From assembly GCA_015064665.1 (NCBI GenBank), contig SVRU01000063.1, forward strand, positions 1-15,953: a stretch of 15,953 bases of DNA, read 5' to 3'. The position numbers and the translations under genes were made by a program. This document shows positions 1-6,465 of the stretch, piece by piece. Position 1 is the first letter of the stretch, and every line of letters begins with the position of its first letter. The notes under the pieces are model-generated. The model had not been told where the DNA came from, did no database searches, and worked only from the letters and a program-made list of their open reading frames with translations. Source of the stretch: Oscillospiraceae bacterium. GTDB lineage: Bacteria; Bacillota_A; Clostridia; Oscillospirales; CAG-272.

Positions 1-60
1 GACAAGCAAGCTTGCCGACTCGGCTTCGCTGCGTTATCTGCGCCTTCGGCACAGCGGGGA

Positions 61-143
61 AAATCCTTTCTTCTCCGCCAAAAAAGAAAGATACGGAATA
101 CCGAAATCGGTATTCCGTATCTTTGGCGGAGAAGAAAGGATTT
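61..143. repeat. Inverted repeat carrying a copy of the tRNA-Ser 3' end
   Basis: Two arms of about 22 bases (roughly 61-82 and 122-143) are perfect reverse complements. The right arm is the 3' T-arm/acceptor strand plus CCA of the tRNA-Ser gene; the left arm is the same sequence on the other strand, with no tRNA body attached. Between the arms lies the tRNA terminator hairpin. Left-arm coordinates may be off by one base. It could be an integration/excision scar at a tRNA attachment site, a small inversion, or a chance duplication. Confidence 0.75.
81..122 (-). terminator. Intrinsic terminator of tRNA-Ser
   Basis: On the minus strand, directly after the CCA end of the tRNA, a perfect 15-bp stem (AGATACGGAATACCG and its complement) with a 4-base loop is followed by TTTCTTTTT. 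This is a textbook rho-independent terminator two or three bases from the mature tRNA 3' end. Confidence 0.85.
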
Positions 144-213
144 GAACCTTCGCGCCGGTTACCCGACCTACACCCTTAGCAGGGGCGCCTCTTCACCACT
201 TGAGTACTTCTCC
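124..213 (-). tRNA. tRNA-Ser (anticodon GCU)
   Basis: Read on the minus strand this is a complete 90-nt class II tRNA with encoded CCA. The 7-bp acceptor stem pairs GGAGAAG with CTTCTCC, followed by discriminator G and CCA. A 3-bp D stem, an anticodon stem CGCCC/GGGTG (one G-U pair) enclosing the loop CTGCTAA, a long variable arm typical of serine tRNAs, and a T arm with loop TTCAAAT are all visible. The anticodon GCT reads serine codons AGC and AGU. The gene has its own promoter (251-279) and terminator and appears monocistronic. Confidence 0.96.
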
Positions 214-250
214 ACAAAACAAGCCGTGGTTTTCATAAGCTTGCCGAATT

Positions 251-279
251 ATTATATCAATTTTTTTTTGATTTGTCAA
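251..279 (-). promoter_or_regulatory. Promoter of tRNA-Ser
   Basis: Minus-strand consensus sigma-A promoter: TTGACA (279-274), 17-bp spacer, TATAAT (256-251) preceded by TGA, an extended -10. The predicted start is near 244, about 30 bases upstream of the mature tRNA 5' end. A perfect -35 and -10 fits strong stable-RNA expression. Confidence 0.88.
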
Positions 280-347
280 TACCTTTTCCGAAAATATACG
301 ATTTCATTGGGAAAAGATTTAAAAATTTACATTTTTCAATCAATATA

Positions 348-376
348 TTGACTTTTGTGCTGGACTTTTATATAAT
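348..376 (+). promoter_or_regulatory. Promoter of the sugar isomerase-like gene
   Basis: TTGACT (348-353), 17-bp spacer, TATAAT (371-376). The predicted start lies near 383, giving a leader of about 20 bases that carries the GGAGG ribosome binding site. Confidence 0.85.
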
Positions 377-401
377 GATTTTAATATTTGGAGGTGTCTC
401 T

Positions 402-1226
402 ATGAAATTAAGTGTTTGGTCAAGTTTTTACAAAGAACTTTCTCCCGAGGATGCGCTCAGTGTATTTAAAAAGCACGGCTACGATTGGTGCGAGCTTTCC
501 GATGAGCACGCCTTGGAGCTTCTTGAGCGCGGAGATGCAAAAACGGTTGGCACGGAATTCAGCAAATTTGCAAAGGAGCTTGGCGTTTGCATTTTGCAGG
601 GACATCTCTTTTTAAATGCGAAAATATGCAAGCCAGAGGATAGAGCGCTTTTGAAAAAACAGCTCGATTTATTTGATGCAATAGGCATAAAGAACGCAGT
701 TCTTCACTGCGACAATTTTTCGCGCATGCAGGAGGATCCCGGCGTCGAATTTAAACGCGAACAAAATCTTGCCGCGCTGATTGATTTGACCGATTATATT
801 AAGGAAACGGATATTGTAATTTGTCTTGAAAATCTTCGTCCTCCAAGATTTACAACATCGGCTGATGATTTATTGTATTTCGTAGACAGAATAAACAGTA
901 AAAATCTTGGCATTTGTCTTGACACGGGTCATCTCAATCTTTCGGAAAACCCGAATCAGATCGAATTCATACAAAAAGCGGGAAAGCATATAAAAGCGCT
1001 TCATTTGGCGGATAACGACGGGCTTGGAATTGACCAGCATCTTATGCCATACGGACGCGGAATTGTGGATTTTGTACCGGTCGTTCGCGAGTTGAAAAGA
1101 ATTGGGTATGACGGGCTTTATAATCTTGAGATTCCGGGGGAGCGAAAAGTTCCGCTTGAAATTTCGTATCACAAGCTTGATTACATAAAGAAGATGTTCG
1201 ATTATATTGATAAAGTAACGCAATAA
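402..1226 (+). CDS. Sugar phosphate isomerase/epimerase-like TIM-barrel protein
   Basis: This encodes 274 residues, the usual size for the xylose-isomerase-like TIM-barrel (AP_endonuc_2) superfamily of metal-dependent sugar isomerases, epimerases and endonuclease IV relatives. Likely metal and substrate ligands stand in family-typical contexts: H103 (LHCDN), E143 (CLENL), D174 and H177 (CLDTGH), H201 (LHLADN), H213 (QHLMPYGRG) and E243 (YNLEI). There is no signal peptide, so it is cytosolic. I chose the ATG at 402 because GGAGGTG at 390-396 sits just upstream and the promoter at 348-376 would start transcription after the possible upstream start at 273. It is monocistronic, bounded by its own promoter and terminator. 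The family is certain in outline, but the substrate cannot be told from sequence; no kinase or sugar transporter neighbours hint at a pathway. Confidence 0.85.
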   Translation: MKLSVWSSFYKELSPEDALSVFKKHGYDWCELSDEHALELLERGDAKTVGTEFSKFAKELGVCILQGHLFLNAKICKPEDRALLKKQLDLFDAIGIKNAVLHCDNFSRMQEDPGVEFKREQNLAALIDLTDYIKETDIVICLENLRPPRFTTSADDLLYFVDRINSKNLGICLDTGHLNLSENPNQIEFIQKAGKHIKALHLADNDGLGIDQHLMPYGRGIVDFVPVVRELKRIGYDGLYNLEIPGERKVPLEISYHKLDYIKKMFDYIDKVTQ

Positions 1227-1235
1227 CCGACAAAG

Positions 1236-1268
1236 GCGCACTCGGATTTTCAAAAAGTGCGCTTTTTT
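1236..1268 (+). terminator. Intrinsic terminator after the isomerase-like gene
   Basis: Stem GCGCACT (1236-1242) pairs with AGTGCGC (1256-1262), followed by six T. It stands 9 bases after the stop codon and also separates this gene from the convergent trmO, whose stop codon starts at 1270. Confidence 0.85.
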
Positions 1269-1269
1269 G

Positions 1270-1944
1270 TTATGTTTTTAGCTTCGTAACAGTGAGAATG
1301 CAATCCTTAACCTTGAAAAAAACTTCAAAATCCGAGTATTTCATTCCGTATTCATGCTCGCCGTCGTCCTTATATCCGGGGCGAGGGTCGTTTTCAAGCG
1401 CGGTTATCAGCGACTGTTGTTCCGATTTTGGAATCATATCAAGCAGACTTTGAGGAAAATCAACCGCGAGCTTGTAGTTTAGCACGTCGTCGGAAAAACC
1501 GCCCGTTGCATCGGTATGAGCGTCGGTATACTTAAGATACGGTTTTACGTCGTATATAGGTGTGCCGTCAAGTATATCCGCGCCCTTAACGATAAGAATA
1601 TCGCCGTGCTCTTCCGAATGCTCAATTCCGCAAAGCTCTACCGATGAAAGACCGATAGGGTTGGGGCGGAAGGGGGAGCGTGTAGCAAAAACGCCGATTT
1701 TTTTGTTTCCGCCGAGCCTTGGCGGACGTACGGTCGGTGACCAATTCTCGCGAACCGATTCCGAAAACTGCCAAATAAGCCATAGGTGAGAATAGCCTTC
1801 GATGCCGCGCAATGCTTCGGGTCGACGGTATTCTTTTTCGAAAATTATTTTTCCGACACTTTCCGCGGCTATTCCGCTTTGCCTTGGAATGCCGAACTTT
1901 TCTTTATAGTCGGTGTGAATTCTTGCAATTATCTTAAGCTCCAT
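1270..1944 (-). CDS. trmO: tRNA (N6-threonylcarbamoyladenosine(37)-N6)-methyltransferase TrmO
   Basis: TrmO (formerly TsaA/YaeB) uses S-adenosylmethionine to methylate t6A at position 37 of threonine-accepting tRNA, which tunes decoding. The 224-residue protein is close to the roughly 235-residue E. coli enzyme. It shows the family hallmarks: the N-terminal beta-barrel start MELKIIARIHTDYKEKFGIP with RQSG after it, the SAM-binding block GVFATRSPFRPNPIGLS (84-100), DGTPIYDVKPY (126-136), and the C-terminal DPRPGY (186-191). The ATG at 1944 has AAAGGA upstream and a promoter at 1974-2002. It is monocistronic and convergent with the isomerase-like gene. Unlike E. coli YaeB, nothing nearby belongs to tRNA modification except tRNA-Ser further left. 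No unusual residues are seen. Confidence 0.95.
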   Translation of the reverse strand: MELKIIARIHTDYKEKFGIPRQSGIAAESVGKIIFEKEYRRPEALRGIEGYSHLWLIWQFSESVRENWSPTVRPPRLGGNKKIGVFATRSPFRPNPIGLSSVELCGIEHSEEHGDILIVKGADILDGTPIYDVKPYLKYTDAHTDATGGFSDDVLNYKLAVDFPQSLLDMIPKSEQQSLITALENDPRPGYKDDGEHEYGMKYSDFEVFFKVKDCILTVTKLKT

Positions 1945-1973
1945 ATTGCCTTATCCTTTACGTTCTGCATATT

Positions 1974-2002
1974 ATTTTATCATGTTTTTTGTTTTTTTGC
2001 AA
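1974..2002 (-). promoter_or_regulatory. Promoter of trmO
   Basis: Minus strand: TTGCAA (2002-1997), 17-bp spacer, TAAAAT (1979-1974) with a TGA extended -10 element. The spacer is A-rich. The same TTGCAA/17/TAAAAT layout recurs at 9138-9166 and 13330-13358. Confidence 0.75.
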
Positions 2003-2060
2003 GTTTTTCGGTTTTCAAAAAGATATTTTTAAAAAAATTTTCAACTTGCTGCTAAAATTG

Positions 2061-2089
2061 TTGATTTTTTACATTTATTATGCTAAAAT
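2061..2089 (+). promoter_or_regulatory. Promoter of the long-helix protein gene
   Basis: TTGATT (2061-2066), 17-bp spacer, TAAAAT (2084-2089) preceded by TGC (extended -10). The predicted start near 2096 leaves a leader of about 28 bases with GGGGGAT as ribosome binding site. Confidence 0.7.
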
Positions 2090-2123
2090 ATATTCTGTAA
2101 TAATATATTTGGGGGATAATAGA

Positions 2124-4139
2124 ATGAAAATTGACCTCTTGCACAATAAAATAATTATAGATACAATAACCGAATCCTTTGTCGGAAGCTTTATGGACTC
2201 TGCCGTTCCTATGCTTGAAGAGCGGTATGGCGTTTCTCTTCAGGGAGTTCAGATGTATGAAGATTATCTTGATTGCGGTTTTATATGTGAGGGTGAGTTT
2301 TATTATCCTTTGACTTTGGTTTTTGAGGACGGGCAGAAACGGGAATGGATAAAATGGAGCATCGCCGAAAAGAAAAAATTCGAGAACGGAATTCCGTATT
2401 CATATATAGGCAATGAAACGCTTGATTTTAAACTTGTTGAAGATATTCCCGAGGAATTTGAAAAAAAGCTCACCTCACGTGAGATGTATTTTGAGGGCGG
2501 TTACATACCTCTCGAAATAGACTCTCCAGCGCTTAACAAGCTATTTTTGGTTGGTAAGTACTCACAGTCGTTTATAGATGAGATAACCCGCGCCGTATCG
2601 CGCGAAATTGAAAAGTTTTTCTCGATTTCGGGAATTGCAGACAGTACGGTTAAGCTTACTCTTGCTTTTTCGCCCGAAACCTTTATGGAACACGTCGTTG
2701 ACGGTGTGACTTACAGACGTCTTCTTATATCTGCCCGAGGATGCTCGGCACGTGACCTTTGGATTAAGTGGACCAATAAAAAATCATCGTCAAATCTCAC
2801 CGTATCGGACGACGTTCTTTCGGGTGAGGTTGAAATTGAGCTCGGCGAGGAGGTTCCGAACAAGGTAAGAGAAAAGGAATATCGCTATCTTGTGCGCACC
2901 TCAGCTGAAAAATACCAGTCCGCAATGGGCAGAAAAAATATTACCGAGTGGCGCGACCTAATTAAACGCGTTATTAAAAGAGGTGAGGTTGAAAAGCTTG
3001 AGGTTGTTAAAATAGACAGTCAAAAGAGCAGTGAGCTTGCCTTTAAGCTCCAAGAGGTTCTCGGCTTCTCGTCTCCTGCCGAGCCCGCTTTTGAAAAGGC
3101 TAAAGCCGAAGATAACAGCGACCTTGCAGTTCTCCTTAAAGGTGTGCTTGGCGTTGCTGACGAGGCTGAGGATGAAGAGACTGTTGAAGAGGAGGCCGTT
3201 ACAGCGGCGGTTGATAAAATTGCCGTAGAGAAAGAGCAGCCTATCGAGATTGAAGAGCCGATTTCAGAAGAAGCTTTAGTCAGCGAAATTGCCGTTGCCG
3301 AAGAATCTGTAGAAGAGACTTCCTACGAGGATGACCTTCGTAAGAAAATTGAATCAGAGATTCGCGTAAAGCTTGCCGAGGAGGCAAGAATCAAGGCAGA
3401 AGAGGAGACTGCAGCCCTTCGCCGCGCTCACGAGGAGCTGAGAGCGGAAAATGAGAGACTTGCAGAGGCAGCGCGTAAGGCAGAGGAAGAAAGACTTGCC
3501 ATAGAGGCATCAAAGGCCGAAGAGGCTGAAAGACTCCGCATTGAGATTGAATCGCGTGAGCGTGCCGAGGCAAGAGAGAAGGAGCGAATGGCAGAGGCGG
3601 CAAGACTTGCTTTGATAGAAGAGCAGAGGCTTATGGCTGCCCGTCTTGAAGAAGAACGCATCCGTCAGGAAAAGGAAAGACAGGCCGAAGAGGAGAGAAG
3701 ACTCGCTGAAGAGCGCGCAAGAATTGAAGAGCAGAGACGTCTTGAAGAAGAGCGCATAAGACTCGATATGGAGGCGCGTGCGCGCGAAGCAGAGAGAGCA
3801 AAGGCCGCCGAAGCCGAGCGTCTTGCTGCAACCAAGAAGGCGGAAGAGAGCAGAAAACCTCAGCCCACCTACACCTACGTATCAAAGGTTGCAAAGCTTC
3901 TCTTCAAATATCCTATAGACCCCAATATAACCAAGAGAATCCACGAGATCATTCTTTCAACTATCAAGTATTTCCACAAGGAAGACGTTTACATCAAAAT
4001 AAAGGCAAGCATGCCCGACAGCACTACCGTGCATCTGCATTTCGAAAAAATTCCCGCAGAGGAAAACGAGCTTCTTATAAATATTATAAAGGTACTCGGA
4101 AAGAGCGATCTTGGTATCACCAAGGTTTACCTTGAGTAA
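2124..4139 (+). CDS. Unrecognised 671-residue protein with long charged helix
   Basis: I do not recognise the family. The ATG at 2124 follows GGGGGA (2111-2116); upstream in-frame codons would precede the promoter start. Residues 1-110 and about 140-250 look like two related globular domains, each containing a WIKW motif (75-78 and 213-216). Residues 303-315 and 332-344 repeat a short pattern S-x-L-A-x-x-L-x-x-V-L-G-[FV]. An acidic linker (about 345-400) precedes about 175 residues (401-577) rich in E, R, A and K with no proline, forming a coiled coil or single alpha helix. A compact C-terminal domain (581-671), with alternating hydrophobic strands such as VYIKIKA, closes the protein. There is no signal peptide or membrane segment, so a cytosolic scaffold or spacer role is possible, but this is inference. 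The gene is monocistronic, between its own promoter and a bidirectional terminator. Confidence 0.85.
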   Translation: MKIDLLHNKIIIDTITESFVGSFMDSAVPMLEERYGVSLQGVQMYEDYLDCGFICEGEFYYPLTLVFEDGQKREWIKWSIAEKKKFENGIPYSYIGNETLDFKLVEDIPEEFEKKLTSREMYFEGGYIPLEIDSPALNKLFLVGKYSQSFIDEITRAVSREIEKFFSISGIADSTVKLTLAFSPETFMEHVVDGVTYRRLLISARGCSARDLWIKWTNKKSSSNLTVSDDVLSGEVEIELGEEVPNKVREKEYRYLVRTSAEKYQSAMGRKNITEWRDLIKRVIKRGEVEKLEVVKIDSQKSSELAFKLQEVLGFSSPAEPAFEKAKAEDNSDLAVLLKGVLGVADEAEDEETVEEEAVTAAVDKIAVEKEQPIEIEEPISEEALVSEIAVAEESVEETSYEDDLRKKIESEIRVKLAEEARIKAEEETAALRRAHEELRAENERLAEAARKAEEERLAIEASKAEEAERLRIEIESRERAEAREKERMAEAARLALIEEQRLMAARLEEERIRQEKERQAEEERRLAEERARIEEQRRLEEERIRLDMEARAREAERAKAAEAERLAATKKAEESRKPQPTYTYVSKVAKLLFKYPIDPNITKRIHEIILSTIKYFHKEDVYIKIKASMPDSTTVHLHFEKIPAEENELLINIIKVLGKSDLGITKVYLE

Positions 4140-4149
4140 ATAAAAACAA

Positions 4150-4213
4150 ACACGGTTTTAGCCCGGCAAGTATCCTTAACGGATAGCTTTAGGTTAAAAC
4201 CGTGTCTTTTTAT
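4150..4213. terminator. Bidirectional terminator with branched inner hairpin
   Basis: An 11-bp outer stem (ACACGGTTTTA at 4150-4160 with its complement at 4195-4205) encloses a second hairpin, TATCC/GGATA (4171-4175, 4181-4185), extended by AAG/CTT. CTTTTTATT follows on the plus strand and TTTGTTTTTA on the minus strand, so it can end both the long-helix gene and the convergent M55 gene. Confidence 0.85.
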
Positions 4214-5019
4214 TAAATGACAGAGAACAGTCTGTTGACTTTTGTTATTTCAAAGAAGAGAGTATGTGTATCGTCACCGTATTTAGCAGTGATACAATCG
4301 TCCTTTGAAACTCTTTCGTATATCGATGCCGCGCCCTCTGCTCTTGTGTATCTTACTTCAATGTTGATGGGACAATTGATTCCTACCGGCTTTATGTCTG
4401 ATTTAAGGCTCTTCACAACGCCGTCGTAGATTTCCTGAACCACGGTATCCTCATCTTTGAATTCAGCCTCGTTTCTGCTCTTTCCGTATTTGGTTATTAC
4501 ACCTACAGTATCGGGCGAGGTCTTTTTAAACTGCGCCACGCAAACGTCGTCGCTTGCTACGAGAAGGGGCGGAATTCCGTACTCTGCCGCAAGGTAGGTG
4601 TCTATTTCAAGCTCGCCAACCTCAGCACCGTTAACTTTTACGTATTGAATTGCTTGGGAGTTATAGGTATGCGCCAAAACGCCTCCAAACGTACCCTCTC
4701 TTGAGTGGTAGCCAAGATAGATTATACCTGCAAAATTATAATCTGCCGAAAAACCGATGCGATAGGGGTATGCTCTCCAGTTTATCTGCTCAATACGGGG
4801 ATCGATCTTTGAAAAATCGAGATTTCCGCCGCCGCCGTGGTTGTCCCATACTGCGACACGAGTTGCACCGTTGTCAAAAAGCGCTTTTACAGCCGAATTG
4901 ATTTCTCTGACGGCATTTTCACATGCGGTCGAATAGTCTTTGGCTTTGGTAAGAGTTTGGAAAGGCTCGCCGGCAACACCGCCGATACCTTCAAGGTCAA
5001 CTGCAACTAAGTATTCCAT
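4213..5019 (-). CDS. M55 family D-aminopeptidase (DppA-like)
   Basis: This 268-residue protein matches Bacillus subtilis DppA, a cytosolic zinc D-aminopeptidase that cleaves D-Ala from D-Ala-D-Ala peptides and works in wall-peptide recycling or as a nutrient enzyme. Zinc ligands are all present: D8 and E10 (VDLEGIGGVAG), H61 (WDNHG), H105 (LGYHSREG) and E136 (VGELE); H117 (LAHTYN) corresponds to the catalytic histidine. The motif LLVASDD at 152-158 is also family-typical. I chose the ATG at 5019, because the upstream in-frame extension lies inside the preceding gene and AAAGGA stands before this start, overlapping that gene's stop codon. Fourteen bases separate the two genes, so they are probably co-transcribed from the rsmG promoter. 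No peptide transporter genes flank it, unlike the B. subtilis dpp operon. True substrate is unproven. Confidence 0.9.
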   Translation of the reverse strand: MEYLVAVDLEGIGGVAGEPFQTLTKAKDYSTACENAVREINSAVKALFDNGATRVAVWDNHGGGGNLDFSKIDPRIEQINWRAYPYRIGFSADYNFAGIIYLGYHSREGTFGGVLAHTYNSQAIQYVKVNGAEVGELEIDTYLAAEYGIPPLLVASDDVCVAQFKKTSPDTVGVITKYGKSRNEAEFKDEDTVVQEIYDGVVKSLKSDIKPVGINCPINIEVRYTRAEGAASIYERVSKDDCITAKYGDDTHTLFFEITKVNRLFSVI

Positions 5020-5033
5020 TTTTGTCGTTTCCT

Positions 5034-5534
5034 TTATGTATTTTGATTTTGCTTTGTATTCTGTTTTTCTTCTATACAAATCGTTATATATTTGTTTTCT
5101 TTCGTGAAGTAATAGGAGTGCGTGGCTTTTATTCCGCACGCGGCAAGGCTTTTTATCGCTTCCTCGACCAATCTCTCGACTCTTTTGATTTGTTCGCGGT
5201 CGGAAAAATGCTCATCCGGCACGGCGAGCTTTTCTAAGAGCATATTGTCTATAAGAACTTCGCTTGCGGCGACGCTGAGATTCATTTTGACTATTTTTTC
5301 TATTGCGGACTCTCGGAGCGAGTCATCCTTGATTTTCAAAAGAAGCCTCGCGTGCCTTTCGCTCAGATTTGAATCGAGTATAGCTTTTTCTTGCTTTTCG
5401 CTAAAGCCGAGAAGCCGTAGCTTGTTTGCCACGTAGGATTGGCTTGCCCCTATCTTTTTTGCAAGTTCGCTTTGAGTGAGCGAACACATATCGATCATTC
5501 CGCGCAAAGCGCGAGCCTCTTCAAACATATTCAT
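5034..5534 (-). CDS. Noc/ParB-like DNA-binding protein lacking the CTPase domain
   Basis: The 166-residue product starts at the helix that normally precedes the ParB/Noc helix-turn-helix. Residues 19-41 (LTQSELAKKIGASQSYVANK...) are the HTH, followed by LSERHARLLLKI (57-68), a signature of the ParB/Noc central domain. Residues 119-155 (VERLVEEAIKSLAACGIKA and a beta pair) resemble the C-terminal dimerisation domain of Noc. The N-terminal ParB CTP-binding domain with its GERR motif, roughly 110-130 residues, is absent, and only 76 bases separate this gene from rsmG, so it is not in the upstream DNA. The start at 5534 (ATGAATATG) has GAGGGGGG 8 bases upstream. Position after rsmG is where B. 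subtilis noc lies, supporting descent from Noc. ParA and Spo0J genes are not adjacent. A role in nucleoid occlusion is inference. Confidence 0.8.
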   Translation of the reverse strand: MNMFEEARALRGMIDMCSLTQSELAKKIGASQSYVANKLRLLGFSEKQEKAILDSNLSERHARLLLKIKDDSLRESAIEKIVKMNLSVAASEVLIDNMLLEKLAVPDEHFSDREQIKRVERLVEEAIKSLAACGIKATHSYYFTKENKYITICIEEKQNTKQNQNT

Positions 5535-5542
5535 AGCTTAGT

Positions 5543-5573
5543 CCCCCCTCGGTTATAATTATACCGAACGGGG
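5543..5573 (-). promoter_or_regulatory. Palindrome overlapping the noc-like ribosome binding site
   Basis: Read on the plus strand, CCCC-TCGGT-t-ATAA pairs with TTAT-ACCGA-ac-GGGG, an imperfect 13-bp inverted repeat. In minus-strand mRNA the 3' arm contains the GAGGGGGG ribosome binding site of the noc-like gene, so the hairpin could hide it. No U-run follows, so it is not a terminator. A TATAAT on the minus strand lies inside it, but no good -35 is found. Operator or translational control are both possible. Confidence 0.5.
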
Positions 5574-5610
5574 AATAGCGGAAAAGGTCGTAATAAGCCG
5601 CGTCAATAAA

Positions 5611-6348
5611 TTATAGCGGTTTTTTTGATATTTGTGCGTACGGGCGTGGATATGCAGGCGGTGTTTTTGTTTTTTTGTCAATTATTATCATGGGGTGAGA
5701 AGCGTTTTCAGCGTCGCCTATAAGAGTTACCGTTTCGACCTTGGCATCCTTTCCGCCAAGAACGGCAACTGCTTTTTTTGCTCCCGAAAGCTCGAATTCG
5801 GCATTCTTGCCTTTCATTGCAATCATTGAGCCGCCAACCTTAACGAACGGCAGGCACAGCTCGCACAAAACTCTCATCTCGGCAACGGCTCTTGCTGTGG
5901 CAAAATCAAACCTTTCGCGGTATTCGGGCAATTTCGCTCCGTCCTCCGCTCTCATTGTAATTGCCGTCACACCGCAAAGACCGAGAATTTTCGCTGTCTG
6001 TTCAACGTAAGCAATTCTTTTTGCCGTTGAGTCGATTGCCGTTATTTTCAAGTCGTCGCGCACGATAGCAAGAGGAAGCGTTGGAAAACCGGCACCGCAT
6101 CCTACGTCAATAAGCGTTGCGCCTTTTGGCAGTTTTGCCGCAAGCTTCACGCAATCGGCGTAATGGTTTAAAATTATTTTGTTCGGCTCTGTTATTGCTG
6201 TAAGATTGTATTTTTCGTTTTCTTCGAGCATTCTTTTTGTAAGCGTTAAAAATTTCTCGCTCTTTTCAAGATTGAGGTGCGAAGAAAGTCCGTTCGCCTT
6301 GAATATGCGCGAAAGCTCTGATTTAAATGCCTGTTCGTTTAATTCCAT
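5611..6348 (-). CDS. rsmG: 16S rRNA (guanine(527)-N7)-methyltransferase RsmG
   Basis: RsmG (GidB) methylates G527 of 16S rRNA with S-adenosylmethionine; its loss gives low-level streptomycin resistance in other bacteria. The 245-residue protein has normal length and all family blocks: YNLTAI (47-52), the Rossmann SAM motif DVGCGAGFPTLPLAI (81-95), the acidic end of strand 2 (AIDS, 104-107), RAEDGAKL (133-140), TARAVAEM (151-158) and IAMKGK (176-181), ending with a basic tail (YPRPYAQISKKPL). The start at 6348 has AAAGGA upstream and a near-perfect promoter at 6377-6405. It leads an apparent operon with the noc-like gene (76 bases downstream) and the M55 gene. In many Firmicutes it follows mnmE-mnmG; here the upstream neighbour is a divergent esterase gene, so the usual origin-proximal cluster is rearranged. 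Confidence 0.96.
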   Translation of the reverse strand: MELNEQAFKSELSRIFKANGLSSHLNLEKSEKFLTLTKRMLEENEKYNLTAITEPNKIILNHYADCVKLAAKLPKGATLIDVGCGAGFPTLPLAIVRDDLKITAIDSTAKRIAYVEQTAKILGLCGVTAITMRAEDGAKLPEYRERFDFATARAVAEMRVLCELCLPFVKVGGSMIAMKGKNAEFELSGAKKAVAVLGGKDAKVETVTLIGDAENASHPMIIIDKKTKTPPAYPRPYAQISKKPL

Positions 6349-6376
6349 TTGTGTGTCCTTTGCGGTTTATAATTCA

Positions 6377-6405
6377 ATTATAAATTTATTTTGCGAAAAA
6401 GTCAA
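6377..6405 (-). promoter_or_regulatory. Promoter of the rsmG operon
   Basis: Minus strand: TTGACT (6405-6400), 17-bp spacer, TATAAT (6382-6377). The start is predicted near 6370, giving a leader of about 22 bases. It is back to back with the esterase promoter at 6413-6441, with 7 bases between the -35 boxes. Confidence 0.85.
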
Positions 6406-6412
6406 TAAGAAC

Positions 6413-6441
6413 TTGATATTCTTTTCCCGATATGTTAGAAT
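6413..6441 (+). promoter_or_regulatory. Promoter of the GxDLY/SGNH esterase gene
   Basis: TTGATA (6413-6418), 17-bp spacer, TAGAAT (6436-6441) preceded by TGT (extended -10). The start is predicted near 6448, leaving a leader of about 18 bases with GGAG at 6456-6459. Confidence 0.75.
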
Positions 6442-6465
6442 TATAAAAAACATTTGGAGACAGCT

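Noticed and set aside
61..82. Second tRNA-Ser gene on the plus strand
   Set aside because: Only the last 22 bases match; no anticodon arm, D arm or 5' acceptor strand precedes them.
273..401. In-frame upstream extension of the isomerase-like gene
   Set aside because: The extension covers the promoter at 348-376 and lacks a ribosome binding site; the ATG at 402 has a strong one.
3391..3661. Minus-strand frames opposite the charged-helix region
   Set aside because: GAG/GAA/AGA-rich repeats on one strand create serine/leucine-rich open frames on the other; compositional artefact.
5535..5610. parS or Noc-binding site near the noc-like gene
   Set aside because: The palindrome at 5543-5573 does not resemble the known parS or Noc consensus, so I list it only as an unexplained inverted repeat.
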